Assembly (NCBI RefSeq): GCF_002078875.1
Contig: NC_034414.1
Location: 25,367,782-25,431,781 of the forward strand
Direction: 5' to 3'
Origin: Numida meleagris
Taxonomy: Eukaryota; Chordata; Aves; Galliformes; Numididae
DNA: 64,000 nucleotides
The notes beneath the pieces were generated by a model. That model saw only the letters and a program-made list of their open reading frames with translations, was not told the DNA's origin and searched no databases. This document shows, in pieces, positions 27,713 to 64,000 of the stretch (the first letter of the stretch is position 1; the number at the start of each line of letters is the position of its first letter). Made by a program: the position numbers and the translations under genes.

Positions 27713-29650
27713 TGGGCTCCCATGGTTTCTCAGCTCCTCAGCTCTGGAACAACTTCACTGCTGTGCTTGCAGAGATGCCACCAGCCTACAGTTGTCAGCA
27801 GGACAAGCTTCAGATTTCAGTTCTTTTTCCTGACACTGCACGAGGATACGGTCACCCTGACAAGTGGCCAACCTCATTTCCAAAGCTTCTCTCCCTCCTC
27901 CTGTTGGTCTCCCTGTTCATTTTTCCCCTTCCTCTTGGCGTTTTACTCCTCACTGTTACTTTGTTTCTTGAGTCTCTGCCACTCCTCCCATCCTGCTCTT
28001 TCTTTTACATTTCAGTCAGTATTTGACAGCTGTTTCCATGGGAGGATTTAAAAAGCCTGTGTTTTGCAGTGCATTTGCCCTGCAAAGTAGGAAACTCAGG
28101 AGACAGCGAGGCCAAGTGAGATGCTGAAAGGCCTGCAGCCAGTCAGTGTCAAGTCAGAAAGAGAATTCAGATCTGCAGGCTCTGAGTCACCTGCTGCAAA
28201 CCCCAAAAAAGGCTTTTTAAAAAATTATTTCTGCCAGTCTTTTTGCCTCTTCTTTCATTTATTGTCTCCTTTTTTATACTTCCTCCTCTCTCTTCTCATC
28301 TTCCTTTTTTGGTTTTCTCACCTCTGCTTTCCAATTTCTCATTGCACCTTTCTGGGGTTTTGTCTGTGAGGATGTCTTTCAGCCTGTAATTGGCTTCTGT
28401 TGCCCAAAAATAAGGTATTTGCAGCACAAATTTCAGTGTCCACTGACACAGCCACAGCATCAGCCCCTGAGAAGCACTGAGGACTTTCACCACAGAGCAG
28501 TGAGATACACGAACAAAGCAAAAAGCATGCCTTTTGCTAACCATGCCCTGCCTGGCCTGCAGCAGATGCTGCTGCATTTCCAGGCGTAGTTAACCTCCTT
28601 CAGCTCCACCAGTGTTAGCAATCATTAAGAGCCGTAATGTAGATCAGTGCCCTGCTAGTGCCACTGTTTTTAAGACTGTAGATCTGGTTTGTGGTTATTT
28701 CATTCCCACCACTTGCTCAGAGCTGCAGGGGCTGGCAAGGAGGAGAGAGGCCAGGGAGGGAAAGGTGTTAATCCACTACAGCCCACCCACCGATGGTCTG
28801 AAGGCTCTTCCTGCAAGGCGCTCTGTGAGCCTCCAGTAAGGTGTGAGATCATCCTGGCTATGTCACCCACAGGAGGTGGCCGGTGCTTCCAAGAGCCAGG
28901 GACCAGCCCAGGGCTTCTGGCCATGCTCAGGACCCCCAGGGCCTCAACAGGTGCCAATCCTGCCATGTGCTGAGCAAGCTCTGCAATATTTCATCAGGTG
29001 GGTAGCTGAGGTGGGCACCAACTTGCAGGAGAACAGAATACAATCGCAATACAGTAACTACCAAAACCAAGGTGTTGTGCCTCCCTATGGCAGATAGGTC
29101 AGAAGCCGAGCCCTCAGAGGGGCTAGCAACAAATGCTTCCTCCCCAGTCAGTTCTGTGTGTATCTTCGTGTAATATGAGATTTATGAAGTCATATTAGTA
29201 TGTGAAGATTATATGTAACTCTGCATATGGTGATTTCTTATGGCATTGACTGTTGCACTATGTTAAATACATTTTGTTTTGGTTTGATGATTGTTTTGAT
29301 GCACTGTTTATTTCAACTCTGGAAACAGAGACGTTGCTTTCACATGGGCAGTACCTGGCTAACCTGCTGCGGAGGATGGCACCATCAGGAGGGTAGTTTA
29401 AATCTGTATGAGTCAATCTTTTTTAAAGTAAACACTGTATGTATGATTTATGTGACATTTTCATTCTGACAGCTTGGCATTTATTGTAAAAGATATGTAA
29501 CACATAGGATGTGTTAGTTTGTCACCTCTAAAAAAGAATAACCGTTCTAGACATGAGGAAGAACCAGGTTTGGGCTTAGGGTAATGATTATTGTTGGACC
29601 AGGGCCAAAATCCTGAAGTGGATAGAAATAAAACTTAGGAAAAACACAAT
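27713..29650 (+). other. Putative 3' UTR of the TMEM151 gene
   Basis: From the TGA at 27,710-27,712 there is no further coding signal. The first half has pyrimidine-rich stretches (about 27,880-28,010 and 28,240-28,370); the second half is more AT-rich. The first canonical AATAAA I find is at 29,627-29,632, which would give a UTR of about 1.9 kb. The extent is inferred; cDNA or 3'-end reads are needed to fix it. Confidence 0.5.
29627..29632 (+). terminator. Candidate polyadenylation signal AATAAA
   Basis: First canonical AATAAA hexamer after the TMEM151 stop codon, in an A-rich context. It is followed within about 80 bases by C-rich rather than clearly GU-rich sequence, so its strength is uncertain. 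Confidence 0.45.
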
Positions 29651-31600
29651 CAAAACTTAGACCCACCCCACAATGGCCCACTCCCGATCCCTATCCATGT
29701 CATGCCACTCCTGGCAGAGCTGAGAGCCTGGGATAAGGATAGGATCAGATCCGACCTCCAGGCTGATTCATCTCTGGTTTACTGGAGTAAAGGCAACTCT
29801 TGCGTAGGGTTCCCTCCTCTTGTCTTCACTCACACAGAAAGTTTAAACCAGCACATATGGAAGATCTGAGAGCTGGAGGAGGCTGAAGCCTCAAGAAATA
29901 GAGAGAGGCTGGAATATTTCAACACTGCTTCTGACTGAAGGAGGTGTTAGGGAGGAAGATGAGAAAGAAAGGAAGAGATGGTAGAATAACATAAATTAAA
30001 AAGGAACAGAGTTCAGATGCAGATCAGATAAATGAGCGGCAGAAAATCAGTTACAGCAGGCTCAGGCACAGAGGCAAGCTGCGGAGCTGCTGCAGCTACC
30101 TGCAACTTTTAGTGCCATTCCCATGCCTTGGCATGGCCCACTTGGTCCGATGTGTATTTCAAGACTGAGTGTTATATTTGGGTCCTCAGAAGGGGCCACG
30201 TCAAACAGTGTTATTATCCGACGTGAACAAGCTCTGGCAATCCCATTATTATGATGGGCTGGGCAGAGAAAGGAGACAGTTTATGCCAAGTTTAACCTTT
30301 GTAGCGTGCTCAAAAGCTGCTGCAATATCCAGCAGCTCTCAGGCTGTGTCCTTGTCAGAGGCTGAGAAGCCCAGAGGGTTTTTACTTCCTTGCTGCTCGT
30401 GATCAGGCCCAGCTTTGGGGCACTTATTTGAGAACTATTCCCTAAGGCGTAAACAGCCCCACGTAGACCTCCCTCCTGTAACACACCATAGCTACTGGTG
30501 GGGGTGACTGGAAAGCTGGGAGCAGCTCTGAGCTGGCCTTGAACCAGCTGGCTTCAGCAAAGGGCCTGTGCACGGAGCACCTGAGCAGCCACCCCTGGGC
30601 TCCTGGCCACAGCACATGGCTGCTCCTGACGCCCTCGGGCATCGCATTGTTGTCACTCACTGCTGCAGCTTCCAGATGTGGTAGATCTGTTCCCACAGCA
30701 GAAGTAAGGAGGAGGGCACTGAGGCCGCCTGCGTGCCTCAGTGCTGTGTCCTTTGCCTTAGCACAGCAGCACTGTCACCAGTGTCACGACCTGTAGAACA
30801 ACGCCACACAGATTAATGCAGCAACACCAGCAGCCAGGAGAGAGTATTTGTCTTCAGTTCCTAAAAGCATTTCGGAATCACCAGCTCCTTTGATTCTGCA
30901 CAGCAATATTGAACTCCTCTGCAAGTTTTCCCACAGCAGTTTGCACTCCAACTGGCAGCACATGCCGGATCTTGGTCCAATTTTCATGCAGCTCTTCCTG
31001 TTGACATAAAGCCCTTCTCAGACACGCTGAAGCCAGATCCCCTGCTACTGACAATTCCAATTGTTCCTCTGCTTCCAGCAAAGCCTCGCCGCCTAATACT
31101 AGCCCAGGGCCTGGCCCGTGTCACACATCAAGGCCTTCCCACTGTCATGTTACGAGGCCTTCCCTCCTGGCACACACGCTCCCTTCCCTCCGTCCCTTCT
31201 CCACCAGCCCCAGCAGGGTCACACTCCATGTCGGGCCCAGTGCGGCTCACAGGGGCACAGAGAGTTGCATGGCCACCAGGTAAGTGCTGTAGTTGCTACT
31301 ATGGAGCTGAACGCTGCACTGTAATGACTGTGCTCCTTACGGCGTCTTTAAACTTAGATTCTCACCATCATCCCTATGAAAAGACAGTGCCTGATTTTGT
31401 TTTGTCAATGACTTTCCCCACACCGTGTGGGTAACTTTGAGAGTGCAGATGTCCTCAGCCCTCTCCTTGCCCTCGCACCAGCAGGAAAGAGGCCGAGGCT
31501 GCACATCCCTGCAGGAAAGATGGAGCTGGGGTGGGATGGCACAGCCATGCCCTGAGATCTGCGGACCCCACCAGAGCCTCGGTTGTGGAAAGCCGATCCC
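29650..31600. other. Intergenic stretch between TMEM151 and TYRO3
   Basis: About 2 kb with no + strand gene. It contains the coding-looking minus-strand fragment at 30,784-31,083, described separately. The GC content climbs from about 31,150 into the TYRO3 CpG island. Nothing else is recognisable. Confidence 0.6.
30784..31083 (-). pseudogene. Coding-looking minus-strand fragment with a frame break and hydrophobic tail
   Basis: On the minus strand, about 65 codons downward from 31,081 encode a plausible helical, charged segment (LEAEEQLELSVAGDLASACL at its start, HENWTKIRHVLPVGVQTAV further on) and stop at 30,878-30,880. In the frame one base away, the sequence continues through GDSEMLLGTEDKYS into a hydrophobic stretch (LLAAGVAALICVALFY) ending in RS and a stop at 30,784-30,786. 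Together this looks like the C-terminal end of a tail-anchored membrane protein broken by a 1-base frameshift. I do not recognise the family. It could be a decayed or retroposed gene, the last exon of an unannotated gene with a sequence error, or chance. No clear polypyrimidine tract or acceptor was seen at its 5' side. Confidence 0.3.
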
Positions 31601-31799
31601 CCAGCCCCTCTGCCCTTCGAGGGGGCCTCCCGAGCCACGCCGCCCTCTGCTCCCACATGGGGCCCGGAGGGAAGCGGCCTCCCTCCGCGTGTACCAGCCC
31701 TTTGGTGCTGCTGCGGGAACCAGGCGGCCCCCGGGCCGGGCTGGGAGAGACCGCTAGCGGCGGCGGCGGGGCGGTGATTTTCCGCTCCGGGGGCCGCTC

Positions 31800-31823
31800 A
31801 TGCATATTCATGCCGTGATGTCA
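31800..31823 (+). promoter_or_regulatory. POU/octamer-like and CRE-like motifs upstream of TYRO3
   Basis: ATGCATATTCAT at 31,800-31,811 differs by one base from the palindromic POU-dimer (MORE) element ATGCATATGCAT. TGATGTCA at 31,816-31,823 differs by one base from the CRE TGACGTCA. They lie about 290 bases before the start codon in the only AT-rich patch of the island. The matches are seen; binding is inference. Confidence 0.3.
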
Positions 31824-32091
31824 GAGGGGGAGCACAGCGCGCGGTGACCGCCTGAAAGCGCCATTTCCTGGCGGAGAAGGCGGTGGCGGGGGGCCGGGCC
31901 CGGCCCGGGAGGAGGCGCCGCGCGGCCGCGCGCCGATAGGGGGAGAGCGCCCGGCACTGAGCGCCCGGCGGCGGCGGCACCGCACCGCATCTTTCCCGGA
32001 GCGCCGCTGCCCCGGCCGGAGCAGCCGCGGAACTTGGAGCGTTCCCGCAGCCTTCCGGGGCTGCCCGGCGGAGCCGAGGAGCCGGGGGAGG

Positions 32092-32108
32092 ATGGTGGTG
32101 CGAGAGCG

Positions 32109-32118
<10 letters not shown>
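32092..32118 (+). promoter_or_regulatory. Upstream ORF overlapping the TYRO3 start codon
   Basis: ATG at 32,092 (A at -3, G at +4) opens an 8-codon frame ending TGA at 32,116-32,118. The TYRO3 ATG at 32,109 lies within it in another frame. A second in-frame TYRO3 ATG (residue 7, 32,127) follows the stop by 8 bases and also has a strong context. The effect on translation is inferred and needs the transcription start to be upstream of 32,092. Confidence 0.55.

Positions 32119-64000
<31,882 letters not shown>

Overview
The window is vertebrate nuclear DNA, most likely from a bird and probably a galliform such as chicken. The evidence is CR1-type non-LTR retrotransposon remnants with the avian 3' end, moderately compact introns, two CpG-island promoters, and receptor exons very close to the known TAM-family kinases. 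Exact species cannot be fixed by eye. It holds two recognisable protein genes, both on the + strand.

Region 1 to about 8,400 is upstream sequence with no gene I can support. From about 8,400 to 9,650 there is a CpG island with the first coding exon of a TMEM151-family membrane protein, closest to TMEM151B. A 17.2-kb intron follows (9,126-26,281). It contains an old CR1/L3-like element, homopolymer tracts and one unexplained 216-codon reading frame. The large second coding exon (26,282-27,712) completes a 506-residue protein. A putative 3' UTR runs to a polyadenylation signal at 29,627.

From 29,650 to 31,600 is a short intergenic gap. It contains a coding-looking minus-strand fragment with a +1 frame break and a hydrophobic tail, which I do not recognise. 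The second CpG island (about 31,600-32,600) carries exon 1 of TYRO3, the receptor tyrosine kinase of the TYRO3/AXL/MERTK family. Sixteen coding exons could be placed to the base with GT-AG borders and a continuous reading frame: signal peptide, two Ig domains, two fibronectin III domains, transmembrane helix, and the kinase domain up to the catalytic loop (HRDLAARN). The window ends inside the next intron, so roughly the last quarter of the protein lies outside. Four CR1 remnants sit in TYRO3 introns, all antisense to the gene.

The two genes are not known to act in one pathway. Their adjacency is the main gene-order point, because in human the two TMEM151 genes and TYRO3 are on different chromosomes. 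The most notable small-scale signals are short upstream reading frames in strong start contexts overlapping the start codon of both genes, and a canonical G-quadruplex motif just before the TMEM151 start. No CRISPR array, bacterial-type operon, viral gene or wholly new multi-gene system was seen.
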